Below are positions 35,300 to 44,695 of a stretch of DNA of 64,000 bases, one piece after another. The position numbers were made by a program, and so were the translations under genes. Position 1 is the first letter of the stretch; each line of letters begins with the position of its first letter. The stretch covers positions 62,001 through 126,000 of the forward strand of contig NZ_FOFZ01000001.1 of NCBI RefSeq assembly GCF_900111075.1, read 5' to 3'. The DNA comes from Flavobacterium frigoris. Lineage in GTDB: Bacteria; Bacteroidota; Bacteroidia; Flavobacteriales; Flavobacteriaceae. Below the pieces are notes generated by a model, which worked only from the letters and a program-made list of their open reading frames with translations, searched no databases and had not been told where the DNA came from.

Positions 35300-37552
35300 G
35301 TGAAAGATCTAATTTTATTACTTTGTGTTCTAATCAGTGCTAATTCCTTTGCTCAAACCACGATAAAAGGAACCGTAACATCTGAAGGTATGCCTTTGCA
35401 GCTGGCGAATATTGCGTTGAAAAACACTACGAATTCAACCAGCAGTAAAAATGACGGTTCGTATCAATTTAGTACTATCCCATCAGGGAACTATGAAGTC
35501 GTCGCTTCTTATACTGGTTTTAAATCCCAAAGTCAATTCATCACAATTGCAGATTCTACCGAAGTTATTTTAAATTTTAATCTAAAAGAAAACAACACAC
35601 TTGACGAGGTTGTCATCACTGGAACATTAAAACCGGTCAGCCGTTTAGAAAGTCCTGTTCCCGTTGAAGTGTATAAACCCGTATTTTTTCGGAAAAACCC
35701 AACGGCAAATATCTTTGAAGCATTACAAAATGTAAATGGGGTGCGGCCGCAATTGAATTGTAATGTTTGCAACACAGGAGACATCCATATCAATGGCCTT
35801 GAAGGGCCTTATACTTTGGTTTTAATTGACGGAATGCCTATTGTTAGCGGACTTTCGACAGTTTATGGTTTGTCTGGAATCCCCAACTCTTTGTTAGAGC
35901 GTATCGAAATTGTCAAAGGCCCCGCTTCCTCTTTATACGGAAGCGAAGCTGTAGGAGGATTAATTAATATCATTACTAAAAACCCAAAAAACGCCCCTGT
36001 TTTTTCAGCAGATGCCTTTGCTACTGATTGGGGCGAAGTGAATGTAGATATCGGTTTTAAAGCGAATGTTGGTAAAGCGGCATCAGTTTTAACCGGAATT
36101 AATTATTTCAATTACAGCAACCCAATTGACAATAACAAAGACAACTTCACCGACTTAACCTTACAAGATCGGATTTCGGTTTTTCAAAAATGGAATTTCA
36201 ACAGAAAAAGCAACAAATTATTTTCTCTCGCGGGACGTTATTTTTATGAAGACCGTTGGGGAGGCGAATTGCAATGGGAGAAAAAATACCGTGGCGGTAG
36301 CGAAGTATACGGAGAAAGCATTTATACCAAGCGTTGGGAATTACTCGGTGCTTACGAACTTCCTATTGCGGAAAAAATGTTGTTTTCGTTTTCTTATACG
36401 GATCACGACCAAAACTCCGTTTATGGTACTATTCCCTACCTAGCTAAACAACGCATTGGTTTTGGACAATTAACTTGGGATAAAAAATTAAGCGGTCACG
36501 ATTTGCTTTTTGGAACTGCCTTACGTTACCAATACTATGATGACAACACCACTGCCACAGTCGAAGAAGACATTAATTGGATTCCAAGTCTATTTGTACA
36601 AGACGAAATCAGTTTAGCTGAAAAACACAAAGTTCTTTTAGGAGCACGTTATGATTACAACAGCAATCACGGCGCTATCTTTACTCCGAGACTAGCCTAC
36701 AAATGGAAGATTAACGACAACAATGTATTGCGATTTAATACGGGAACTGGTTTTAGAATTGTGAATCTTTTTACCGAGGAACATGCAGCGCTAACGGGTT
36801 CTCGCGATGTAATTGTATTAGAAGAATTAAAACCGGAACGTTCCTACAATGCTAATTTAAACTATTTGAAGAAGATCTACACGAGTAACGGCAACTTCAT
36901 CGGACTAGAAACTACGGCTTGGTACACTCATTTTACCAATTCTATTATTCCAGATTATGATAGCAATCCTAATCAAATTATATATAAAAATCTAGACGGT
37001 TATGCAGTAACAAAAGGAATCAGCACCAATGTCGATTTGGTTTTCAACAGCGGTTTAAAAATGATTCTGGGAGTTACCTATATGGATGTGACTAAAACAG
37101 AAAACAACATCAAAACAAGACAGTTGCTAACCGAAAGATTTACCGGAACTTGGGCCATATCCTACCGCTTGAATAAAATGTTTTTAGATATTGACTACAC
37201 CGGAAATCTTTATGGCCCGATGCGACTACCGCTGCTTAGTGCATTGGACCCTAGAAAGGAATATTCCCCTACTTGGAGCGTTCAAAATATCCAATTCACG
37301 TTTAATAAATTCAAGAATTTAGAATTATATGCAGGAGTGAAGAATATATTAAATTGGACACCAAACAAAGGAAATCCGTTTATCATTGCGAGAGCAAATG
37401 ACCCTTTTGATAAGAATGTACAATATGACAATAATGGAAATGCTCAGGTAACAGCAGACAATCCTTATGGTTTAACCTTTGATCCAGGTTATATTTATGG
37501 TCCAAATCAAGGAATCCGCAGCTTTTTTGGGGTGCGTTATACATTGAAGTAA
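35300..37552 (+). CDS. TonB-dependent receptor, probably metal uptake
   Basis: A 750-residue outer-membrane receptor with signal peptide (to about residue 18, NSFAQ), carboxypeptidase-regulatory-like domain (about 20-105), plug (about 115-230; NGVRPQLNCNVCNTGDIHIN, LVLIDGMPIVSGLSTVYGL, RIEIVKGPASSLYGSEAVGG) and beta-barrel. The start is GTG at 35300, about 30 bp after a consensus promoter. The CNVC pair in the plug is notable and typical of this subfamily. Divergent arrangement with an Nramp transporter and a shared operator-like palindrome suggest it brings the same metal (Mn or Fe) or its chelate through the outer membrane (inference). Confidence 0.92.
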   Translation: MKDLILLLCVLISANSFAQTTIKGTVTSEGMPLQLANIALKNTTNSTSSKNDGSYQFSTIPSGNYEVVASYTGFKSQSQFITIADSTEVILNFNLKENNTLDEVVITGTLKPVSRLESPVPVEVYKPVFFRKNPTANIFEALQNVNGVRPQLNCNVCNTGDIHINGLEGPYTLVLIDGMPIVSGLSTVYGLSGIPNSLLERIEIVKGPASSLYGSEAVGGLINIITKNPKNAPVFSADAFATDWGEVNVDIGFKANVGKAASVLTGINYFNYSNPIDNNKDNFTDLTLQDRISVFQKWNFNRKSNKLFSLAGRYFYEDRWGGELQWEKKYRGGSEVYGESIYTKRWELLGAYELPIAEKMLFSFSYTDHDQNSVYGTIPYLAKQRIGFGQLTWDKKLSGHDLLFGTALRYQYYDDNTTATVEEDINWIPSLFVQDEISLAEKHKVLLGARYDYNSNHGAIFTPRLAYKWKINDNNVLRFNTGTGFRIVNLFTEEHAALTGSRDVIVLEELKPERSYNANLNYLKKIYTSNGNFIGLETTAWYTHFTNSIIPDYDSNPNQIIYKNLDGYAVTKGISTNVDLVFNSGLKMILGVTYMDVTKTENNIKTRQLLTERFTGTWAISYRLNKMFLDIDYTGNLYGPMRLPLLSALDPRKEYSPTWSVQNIQFTFNKFKNLELYAGVKNILNWTPNKGNPFIIARANDPFDKNVQYDNNGNAQVTADNPYGLTFDPGYIYGPNQGIRSFFGVRYTLK

Positions 37553-37759
37553 TTTTTAAACATATAAGTCATGTAAGTTTAATTGTATTGGGCTTAGTTT
37601 TTAAACACATAGAAACATAGATTCGTTTATTGTGGAGAAAGGCATTTCATTATAAATAGAAAAACATAGCTTTTATCTATATGGAAAGTAAAACTTATAT
37701 TTTACTCTTTTTACAGACAACAACTTATATGACTTATATATTAAAATAAAAAACTGGTA

Positions 37760-38257
37760 ATGAAAAAATCACTCCTAATATTCTTCTTATTTATGCTGGC
37801 GATTCCATCAGGTTTCGCCCAGTTGAAAGCGTATTCTTTTGAAGAAGCGGAGCAACTATCCCTAGAAAATCCAAAACCCATTGTTGTTTTTGTCCATACC
37901 AATTGGTGTAAATACTGCAAGATGATGGAAAACACCACTTTTAAAAATAAAGAGTTAATAAACGAGTTAAATGCGAATTTCTACTTCGTTTTATTCGATG
38001 CCGAAAGCAAAAAGGACATCAATTTTAACAAGTACACTTTCCAGTTCAAACCAACGGGGCAAAACACTGGAATCCACGAATTAGCTAGTGCTTTAGCAAC
38101 AGTAGAGAATCAGGTAGTGTATCCCACGCTCACTATTCTAGATTCCACTTATTCGATTCTATTTCAGAAACAGTCCTATTTAAAACCGAAAGACCTCCTT
38201 TCTATCCTTGAGAAAATAAAAGAATTCCCTATTTTTGAGAAGAATTCTTCAAAATAG
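37760..38257 (+). CDS. Exported thioredoxin-like protein
   Basis: A 165-residue protein with signal peptide (MKKSLLIFFLFMLAIPSGFA) and a thioredoxin fold: the active site is WCKYCKMM (Cys51 and Cys54) after PIVVFVHTN, the cis-proline comes later (VVYPTLTILD). This is the Thioredoxin_7/DsbD-gamma-like family, acting in periplasmic thiol reduction or disulfide repair. It ends directly before the lycopene cyclase gene (1 bp gap), so they are co-transcribed; a functional tie is not obvious. The 200-bp gap upstream is AT-rich with no recognised element. Confidence 0.88.
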   Translation: MKKSLLIFFLFMLAIPSGFAQLKAYSFEEAEQLSLENPKPIVVFVHTNWCKYCKMMENTTFKNKELINELNANFYFVLFDAESKKDINFNKYTFQFKPTGQNTGIHELASALATVENQVVYPTLTILDSTYSILFQKQSYLKPKDLLSILEKIKEFPIFEKNSSK

Positions 38258-38258
38258 T

Positions 38259-39422
38259 ATGAAACATTTCAATTACATCTTTACGGGCAGCGGTTTAGCC
38301 GCTTTAATGACAGTCTATAAAATGGCGCAGTCTGGAGCATTTAAGGATAAAACCATTTTGTTATTAGATGAGAACTCGAAAAAGACAAATGATCGCACCT
38401 GGTGTTTCTGGAACATCCAAAAAGGGAATTGGGAACCTGCTATTTCAAAAAAATGGGATTCGGCACTATTTGCCAATGCTGATTTTACTCGCGATTTAGA
38501 TTTAGAACCTTATCAGTACAACATGGTTCAAGGACTGGATTTCTACAATCAAGTTTTTGAGTTTATTTTGAATGAAAAGAACATCAGCTATGTCAATCAA
38601 AAGGTCACTGATATAAATGAATTGGACAACCACGTTTTCGTAGCCACTGAAAAAGAAACGTATACCTGCGTTACTGTTTTCAATAGTATTTACAACAAAG
38701 CCCAAATTGAAAATCAAACCAAATATCCCGTATTACAACAGCATTTTATCGGTTGGTTTATAAAAAGTAAAGAGCCGGTATTCAATCCAGATCAAGCGAC
38801 TTTCATGGATTTTTCGGTGGAGCAAAAAGGCAATACTCGCTTTATGTATGTACTTCCTACCTCAACAACCGAAGCTTTATTAGAATACACTTTGTTTTCG
38901 CACGATCTTTTGGCAAAAGAAGAATACGAACAGGAAATTGAAAAATACATTCGGAAACTCGGCATTCACAATTTCGAAATAATCGAAAAAGAACAAGGCA
39001 GTATTCCCATGACCTGTTATCCTTTTTGGAAAAAAACGACCAATCGCGTACTGAATATAGGGACTGCCGGAGGATGGACAAAAGCAAGTACGGGCTATAC
39101 CTTCAAAAATTCCGACAAGAAGTCAACTCAATTGGTTGCCTTTCTTCAAGAAGGAAAGGATTTGCGACAATTTCACAAAAAGACCAAGTTTTGGTTTTAC
39201 GACTTGCTGTTGTTGGATATTTTAAACCGACACAATGAACTAGGTGCAAGCATCTTTTCGGCTATGTTCAAAAAAGGAAATCCAACCTTGATTTTTAAAT
39301 TCTTAGATGAAGAAACCTCTTATCTGGAAGATCTTCAAGTAATATTAAAATGTCCCAAACGACTTTTTATCAAAGCCTTAGTGAGAAGCATTCGTTATAT
39401 TTATACTAGTAAAACGACCTAA
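38259..39422 (+). CDS. crtY: Lycopene cyclase (CrtY-like)
   Basis: A 387-residue FAD-dependent cyclase that closes beta-ionone rings on lycopene for carotenoid (zeaxanthin-type) pigments at the membrane. Visible: the dinucleotide-binding N-terminus YIFTGSGLAALMTVYKM (5-21), the cyclase motif DRTWCFW (45-51), EALLEYTLFS, and the C-terminal IPMTCYPFWKK and NIGTAGGWTKASTGYTF motifs. I start at ATG 38259 because the Rossmann strand begins there; a longer ORF from 38235 overlaps the thioredoxin gene. Other carotenoid genes are not in this window. It gives the yellow colour typical of flavobacteria. Confidence 0.92.
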   Translation: MKHFNYIFTGSGLAALMTVYKMAQSGAFKDKTILLLDENSKKTNDRTWCFWNIQKGNWEPAISKKWDSALFANADFTRDLDLEPYQYNMVQGLDFYNQVFEFILNEKNISYVNQKVTDINELDNHVFVATEKETYTCVTVFNSIYNKAQIENQTKYPVLQQHFIGWFIKSKEPVFNPDQATFMDFSVEQKGNTRFMYVLPTSTTEALLEYTLFSHDLLAKEEYEQEIEKYIRKLGIHNFEIIEKEQGSIPMTCYPFWKKTTNRVLNIGTAGGWTKASTGYTFKNSDKKSTQLVAFLQEGKDLRQFHKKTKFWFYDLLLLDILNRHNELGASIFSAMFKKGNPTLIFKFLDEETSYLEDLQVILKCPKRLFIKALVRSIRYIYTSKTT

Positions 39423-39527
39423 AAAACGACTATCAAACAATAACAAAACTTTATAATGCAAATAATGGAGTTCTTTATAAACTTCGTAACTTTGCACATT
39501 CAAAATTAATATTTAAAATATAACGAT

Positions 39528-39938
39528 ATGTATCCACAAGAAATGGTAAACCCAATGCAAGCTGAATTGACAGCGGCAGGTTTTCAAGATTTACATAGTG
39601 CAGAAGCAGTTGAAAACGCAATGAAATTAGAAGGTACTACGCTAGTTGTAGTAAACTCTGTTTGTGGTTGTGCTGCTAGAAATGCGCGTCCGGGAGCTAA
39701 AATGAGTTTAGAAGGAGCAAAAAAACCAGATCATTTAATTACTGTTTTTGCAGGAGTTGATAAAGATGCTGTTGATGCTGCAAGACAACACATGTTCCCT
39801 TTTCCTCCATCATCGCCAGCAATGGCTTTGTTCAAAAACGGAGAATTAGTGCACATGTTAGAGCGTCACCACATTGAAGGTCGTCCAGCTGAATTGATTG
39901 CTGAGAACCTACAAGATGCTTACAACGAGTACTGTTAA
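39528..39938 (+). CDS. BrxA/BrxB-type bacilliredoxin (YphP/YqiW)
   Basis: A 136-residue thioredoxin-fold protein of the bacilliredoxin family with its active site CGC (in VVNSVCGCAARNARPG, residues 44-59). Family members de-bacillithiolate proteins in Firmicutes; in Bacteroidota, many of which also make bacillithiol, the homologue is expected to do the same in the cytoplasm. A TAACTTTG promoter box lies at 39487-39494 and a terminator follows, so the gene stands alone. Confidence 0.93.
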   Translation: MYPQEMVNPMQAELTAAGFQDLHSAEAVENAMKLEGTTLVVVNSVCGCAARNARPGAKMSLEGAKKPDHLITVFAGVDKDAVDAARQHMFPFPPSSPAMALFKNGELVHMLERHHIEGRPAELIAENLQDAYNEYC

Positions 39939-39960
39939 TCCACTCAAAAAGTTACAATTT

Positions 39961-39986
39961 AAAACCACGTCTCGGCGTGGTTTTTT
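39961..39986 (+). terminator. Terminator after bacilliredoxin gene
   Basis: AAACCACG, loop TCTCGG, CGTGGTTT followed by T-rich sequence. Confidence 0.85.
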
Positions 39987-39990
39987 TATT

Positions 39991-40177
39991 TGTAGCAATC
40001 TCCAGCTATTCGTTTCAATCTTTTTTCCCGCTAAAAAGCGGATAAAAAAGGATTTCCACTGCTATCCGGGCTAGAAACGACCTCGGTCATAACAGCTATT
40101 CTACAAAATTACTGCGATAGTTTGCTACAACTTGATTCTGCCAATAACATTTAGCACGAAAAAGATGTATATATTTG
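39991..40177 (-). repeat. Dispersed hairpin element, copy 3 of 5, long form
   Basis: The core (39991-40072) reads on the minus strand as AGCCCGGATAGCAGTGGAAA ... stem TATCCGC-TTTTT-AGCGGGA ... AGCTGGAGATTGC. It matches the copy at 48015 almost base for base. Both copies continue with a weaker middle and then the block TAACATTTAG-ACGAAAAAGATG-TATATTTG, which contains a TAnnTTTG promoter box (40170-40177) 42 bp before the Crp/Fnr gene. Confidence 0.7.
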
Positions 40178-40218
40178 ATGGCATTTACTACTTGTATTAC
40201 TTTTACAAAATAACATTT

Positions 40219-40779
40219 ATGATTACTGATGCCATATTAAAGTTCGTGCCTTTTTCTCCTGATGAACTAAATGATATACTCTCTCATTTTGAAAAAGAAT
40301 ACGTCCAAAAAAATCAGCTGTTACTAAAAGAAGGTCAGGTTTGCAATAAATTACATTTTGTAGAACAAGGCATTGGAAGAAGTTATTACCTTAAAAAAGA
40401 GGGGAAGGAAGTAACGCAATGGTTTTTTGGAGATGGTAATTTCATGTCTAGCGTAGATAGCTTTTTTCAAGAAAACCCTAGCTTTTACTACATGGAGATT
40501 TTAGAAGATTCCATATTGTATAGTATTACTAAAGTAAAAATGGACTTACTGTTAGCTAAATACCACAAAATGGAAAAATTCATTAGGTTGTTGTCTATAG
40601 AAATGTTTAGCAAGATCATCCATAAACTAAATGCGGTCCAATTTCAAACGGCAAAAGAGCGATATGATTATATGCTCACTGAATTTCCCGACATTTCACA
40701 TCGGGTGTCCTTAGGCTATATCGCTTCTTATCTTGGGATGACACAAGAAACACTTAGTCGCACAAGAAAAAATGATTAA
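40219..40779 (+). CDS. Crp/Fnr-family transcriptional regulator
   Basis: A 186-residue regulator with a cyclic-nucleotide-binding-like beta-roll (about 10-120; KNQLLLKEGQVCNKLHFVEQ, GIGRSYYLKK, WFFGDGNFMSSVDSFF) and a C-terminal helix-turn-helix (about 155-182; GYIASYLGMTQETLSR). The start MITDAILKFVPFSPDEL at 40219 is preferred over an ORF start at 40132 that lies inside the upstream repeat and promoter. The cNMP-binding Arg/Glu signature is not obvious, so an unknown ligand is more likely. It sits 99 bp upstream of a TolC-HlyD-permease operon and may control it (inference). Confidence 0.9.
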   Translation: MITDAILKFVPFSPDELNDILSHFEKEYVQKNQLLLKEGQVCNKLHFVEQGIGRSYYLKKEGKEVTQWFFGDGNFMSSVDSFFQENPSFYYMEILEDSILYSITKVKMDLLLAKYHKMEKFIRLLSIEMFSKIIHKLNAVQFQTAKERYDYMLTEFPDISHRVSLGYIASYLGMTQETLSRTRKND

Positions 40780-40878
40780 CTTAAATAAACTTGATTTTTA
40801 CTTTTTGATATAGGTCAAAAGGAAACTTTACTATTCTCTGTACATTTGTATTGTATTAATAAATCAATACCATTTACA

Positions 40879-42252
40879 ATGCAAATAAACACATCAAGAC
40901 TAAGTATTCTATTGATAGCTTTTGCATGGTTCGTTCCATCACTATCTATAGCACAGCAATTAGATCCAGTTCTTAAAAACCTTATAAACAAAGGACTCGA
41001 CAAAAGTCACAGTATAAACATCAAAAATTTTGATAAAGAGCAGGCTACTATTGATCAAAAAATGGCAAAGTCAGTATTTCTTCCTAAAGTAACCTTTAAC
41101 GGAAGTTACACTCGATTAGATGACGACATCACTTTTGACAATGACACCCAAAATCTTTTGTTGGCCACCCAAAAACTTCTTATTAAAGAGGCAGCAGGGA
41201 TTCCTTTTAACAGCGCTTTTCCGCAAGGCATTCCGTTAAAGCCTGCTCCTAACTTGCAAAACAAGGACATCTTGAAATCGTCGATGGATGTAGACTGGAT
41301 TCTATTTAGTGGATTTGAAGCAAGTAACGCACTCAAAGCAAGCAAGCACAAAGAGGCCTCTATAAATTATTTGGCTATGGCCGAAAAGGATAAAATAGCA
41401 ATAAACATAATAGAAACGTATGATAAACTGGCGTTAGTTTACGCCTCTAAACGCGTCCTACAAACATCTGAAAACTACTTAAAGCAACAAGAGCACTATG
41501 TTAGAAAAGCGATAGAAAATGGTTTAGCCACACCCATTGGACGTAAAAAAATTGAACTAGCACAGCAACAATTGGCTGGGAAAATGTTAGAATACAATCA
41601 GAATAAAAAGTTATTAATAGAAGTGCTGCACCAACTGACTAATGAAAGCAAGGAGAAATTAACTTTGCTTGATCCCCAATTACAGCCTTTCACTAACGAT
41701 TCCATGACAAAATCTGAAAAGAGAAACGAAATTAAAGCGCTTGAGGAAGGGGAAAAAGCTACACTTTATAAATCTAAAATGGAAAAAAGCAACTTCATAC
41801 CCAAACTTGCTATTAAAGGTCATTATGAATTTTTAGAAGATGATTTATCCTTGTTAGATCCAAAATGGTATGTTGCTGCTGGAATAAAATGGAATGTATT
41901 TGATGGTAATCAATCAAAATTGAAAAGTAAAAAATCGATTATTGAAAGCCAGAAATATGGCGAGCAAATAGAAGATGCTAATGAAATGATTGCCTTAAGC
42001 GTCATCAAGGCGGAGTTGACCTATGAATCGTCATTACAAAACACGGAAATGATTCAGAAAGAAATTGAATTGGCTAATGACACGTATCAAATGATTGATA
42101 AACAATACCGAAATAATCTAACATCGATAAAAGAGGTACTAGATGCTTTAAATGATTTGGAAAAAGCAAATTTTAAATTACAAGAATCCTATTACAATCA
42201 ACGAAGAGCTGTTACAAATCTTCTTTATGCTAAAGGAGCACTTAATTATTAA
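40879..42252 (+). CDS. TolC-family outer-membrane efflux protein
   Basis: A 457-residue outer-membrane channel with signal peptide (to about residue 26, SLSIAQQ) and two long coiled-coil helical hairpins (about 40-230 and 280-450) of the OEP family; GLDKSHSINIKNFDKEQATI and YRNNLTSIKEVLDALNDLEK are typical repeats. I start at ATG 40879, where the signal peptide begins. A TACATTTG box lies at 40841-40848. First gene of an efflux operon with HlyD-type adaptor and ABC2 permease. Exported substrate unknown. Confidence 0.92.
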   Translation: MQINTSRLSILLIAFAWFVPSLSIAQQLDPVLKNLINKGLDKSHSINIKNFDKEQATIDQKMAKSVFLPKVTFNGSYTRLDDDITFDNDTQNLLLATQKLLIKEAAGIPFNSAFPQGIPLKPAPNLQNKDILKSSMDVDWILFSGFEASNALKASKHKEASINYLAMAEKDKIAINIIETYDKLALVYASKRVLQTSENYLKQQEHYVRKAIENGLATPIGRKKIELAQQQLAGKMLEYNQNKKLLIEVLHQLTNESKEKLTLLDPQLQPFTNDSMTKSEKRNEIKALEEGEKATLYKSKMEKSNFIPKLAIKGHYEFLEDDLSLLDPKWYVAAGIKWNVFDGNQSKLKSKKSIIESQKYGEQIEDANEMIALSVIKAELTYESSLQNTEMIQKEIELANDTYQMIDKQYRNNLTSIKEVLDALNDLEKANFKLQESYYNQRRAVTNLLYAKGALNY

Positions 42253-42273
42253 TAACCTGATAAAAGTTTAAAA

Positions 42274-43233
42274 ATGAAATCAACAATAAAAATAGTTAGT
42301 TTAAGCATTGTAATGACGGTTGTTAGCTCTTGCAGTAATGAAAAAATTACAGAATACAGAGGGAAAGTAAAATTTGAAACGCTATCTGTGAGTAGTAAAC
42401 TCGCAGGACGCATTAGCAAAATTTATGTTGAAGAAGGCCAAACAGTCAAAAAAGGAGACACGCTGGCCTATATAGATATCCCAGAGGTAAATGCAAAAAT
42501 GATGCAGGCTGAAGGTGCAATAACCTCGGCAAAAGGGCAGTTAAATATGGCCAATAAAGGAGCTACTGCAGATCAATTAAATCAAATTGACGGTCAAATT
42601 GATGCTGGAAAAGCTCAACTAAATTTTGCAAAAGAATCGTATAATAGACTCCAAGCCATGTACAAAGATTCGCTTGTCAGTTTACAGCAATTAGATGAAG
42701 TAAGAATGAAACTCGAAATGGCAAAAGCACAAGTAGCTTCATTAAATGCCAAACGAAAAGAGGTGAGCCAAAGTGCAAGAATTGAGCAAATTGATCAAGC
42801 TAAGGGACAATTAGATCGGGCTGTTGGTGCTAAAGAAGAAGTGCTTTCTGCTGAAAGTGAAAAATACTTAATAGCTCCTACAAACATGACTATTGAGACG
42901 ATAAGCCTTCAAGTGGGCGAATTATTAACTCCTGGCTTTACATTGTTCAATGGATATGAAAAAAGCAGCCTGTATTTTCGATTTACTGTACCAGAATCAA
43001 AAATATATGATTTTAAAGTAGGCAAAAAGATAACACTAGTTAATCCGTATACGAAAAAAGAAACGGAAGGTGAAATTACCGCTATAAAACAACTAGCTAA
43101 TTATGCCGACATTACAAGCACAGCACCATTGTATGATTTAAACGAATCTATTTATGAATTAAAGATTGTTCCTACTTCAAATCAAGCGGACCAATCCTAT
43201 TTTCTAAATGCAACTATTCTCCTTAAGCAATAA
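42274..43233 (+). CDS. HlyD/MFP-type periplasmic adaptor (lipoprotein)
   Basis: A 319-residue membrane-fusion protein. Lipobox VVSSC with Cys20 as the lipidated residue; biotinyl/lipoyl-like half-domains (about 38-75 and 200-225; KLAGRISKIYVEEGQTVKKG, PTNMTIETISLQVGEL), a coiled-coil hairpin (about 75-190) and a beta-barrel (about 230-290). It bridges the inner-membrane permease and TolC. Only 21 bp after the TolC gene and 4 bp before the permease gene, so clearly one operon. Resembles the YhiI/YbhG class working with ABC-2 permeases. Confidence 0.92.
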   Translation: MKSTIKIVSLSIVMTVVSSCSNEKITEYRGKVKFETLSVSSKLAGRISKIYVEEGQTVKKGDTLAYIDIPEVNAKMMQAEGAITSAKGQLNMANKGATADQLNQIDGQIDAGKAQLNFAKESYNRLQAMYKDSLVSLQQLDEVRMKLEMAKAQVASLNAKRKEVSQSARIEQIDQAKGQLDRAVGAKEEVLSAESEKYLIAPTNMTIETISLQVGELLTPGFTLFNGYEKSSLYFRFTVPESKIYDFKVGKKITLVNPYTKKETEGEITAIKQLANYADITSTAPLYDLNESIYELKIVPTSNQADQSYFLNATILLKQ

Positions 43234-43237
43234 AGCT

Positions 43238-44422
43238 ATGAAAGATTTTTTTAGATTAGTTAAAGTAGAGTTTTCACGTATTTTTTCAAATAACGTCTTG
43301 CTCGCCATTTTTATTGGCGCACCTATATTCTATGGGGTTTTATTTGGCTACGTCTATCAACAAGGGAAAGTCGTAAACTTACCCATTGTGATTGTAGATC
43401 AAGACAACAGCCCTGCTTCAGATAAGATAATTGATGCTTTTTCAGATAATGAAGTCTTATTAGTAAGCGATGTGCGCTTCACTCCAGGAAATATTCTTGC
43501 AGAAATGCCAATAAAGCAATATGCAGCTGTTATTACACTTCCAACGCATTTTGAAGCCGATATTTTTCAAAAAAGACATCCCGAAATACGCGTTGATTTA
43601 AATATGGCAAACATCGTAAATGCCAATACAGCGAGTAAAGCCATTCAGTCCGTTTTAATGACGCTTAATGCCGGAATTGAAATTGAAGGGCTAAAGAAAA
43701 CAGGCCTACACCCTACTCAAGCGACTGCGGCCTATGAAAGTTTCAAAATTAATTTTAACAAGCTTTACAATTCTTCAGGAAACTATGTAACCTTCATGCT
43801 GCCAGGTATCCTCGCAGCCATCATGCAGCAAATCATATTTTTAGCCATGGCCTTGGTTTTTTCAAGGGATTATGAAGATGATTATTTTGGCACTCTAATA
43901 AAAGAAAGCAAGCTTTCCTTGTATCATATTGCTTTAAAATCGACACCATTTTTTTTAATGATACCAATAATGTGGACAATTGTAAGTCTATTTATTCCTT
44001 ATTTTCAAATTGAAGCCGATGTCTTTAACTTTCCCATGCTAATTTTAGTCACGCTCTTAACATTAGCGTCCATGTTTATAGGCATGTTGTTTTCAATTGC
44101 CATTCCGAGTCAATTAAAAGCTACCGAACTCTTAATGGTGATTTCTACTCCGGCTTTTATACTTAGTGGTTTTTCGTGGCCAACTTTAGCGTTTCCAAAT
44201 GCTATATCTAATGTCGCTCAATTCATTCCATTAACGCAATTTTTAAGTGGATTTAGGAAAATAGCTTTTTATGGAGGAGACATTTCGGCTATTGCTCCAG
44301 AAATTAAGATCTTATTGATTATAATTTTGGTTTCCTTTATTGCAATGGTATTGTTACTGCAACTAAAAATTAATAGGTACAGCAAAAAATTACAAGAAAA
44401 CCTGAATCCAGAATTGGAATAA
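43238..44422 (+). CDS. ABC-2-type permease (YhhJ-like)
   Basis: A 394-residue inner-membrane protein with the ABC2_membrane_3 layout: one N-terminal helix (about 20-40), a large periplasmic domain (about 45-180; PIVIVDQDNSPASDKIIDAF), then five helices (about 190-385). The start MKDFFRLVKVEFSRI at 43238 is chosen over 43208, which overlaps the adaptor gene. Such permeases normally pair with an ATPase and often a second permease; neither is encoded here, because the downstream sequence is only a catalase-like scrap. It either borrows an ATPase encoded elsewhere or is incomplete. Confidence 0.9.
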   Translation: MKDFFRLVKVEFSRIFSNNVLLAIFIGAPIFYGVLFGYVYQQGKVVNLPIVIVDQDNSPASDKIIDAFSDNEVLLVSDVRFTPGNILAEMPIKQYAAVITLPTHFEADIFQKRHPEIRVDLNMANIVNANTASKAIQSVLMTLNAGIEIEGLKKTGLHPTQATAAYESFKINFNKLYNSSGNYVTFMLPGILAAIMQQIIFLAMALVFSRDYEDDYFGTLIKESKLSLYHIALKSTPFFLMIPIMWTIVSLFIPYFQIEADVFNFPMLILVTLLTLASMFIGMLFSIAIPSQLKATELLMVISTPAFILSGFSWPTLAFPNAISNVAQFIPLTQFLSGFRKIAFYGGDISAIAPEIKILLIIILVSFIAMVLLLQLKINRYSKKLQENLNPELE

Positions 44423-44427
44423 TTGAA

Positions 44428-44514
44428 ATGCAATTGATCCTTCAAGATAAAATGGAGAAGGAGTATGCAAAAGGGCAAACAAAAAGAGACGCACATCCTA
44501 AATGTTGGATATGA
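44428..44514 (+). pseudogene. Possible remnant of a catalase-family gene
   Basis: A 28-codon ORF, MQLILQDKMEKEYAKGQTKR followed by DAHPKC and then a stop, resembles the N-terminus of the small heme-catalase-like family (pattern KRDAHPKxLGxV). After the stop, 44515-44695 shows no continuing frame and no recognisable gene. It starts 5 bp after the permease stop, so a longer gene may have been deleted here. Identification rests on about 15 residues. Confidence 0.3.
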
Positions 44515-44695
44515 ATATCAAAGGCTAAAGGTAGCGTTCAATCTGAGAAAGATTTAACTTAGCAGAACAACTATCCTTTTTTTAGAAAATTCGTTAAAAA
44601 CACATCAACGCATTGGAAGAATTAATAGCGTTACTATAAAATAAAACAATTGTCAATAAGGAACCCATTTTAGAACCCAAGCTAATTTTAGACAA

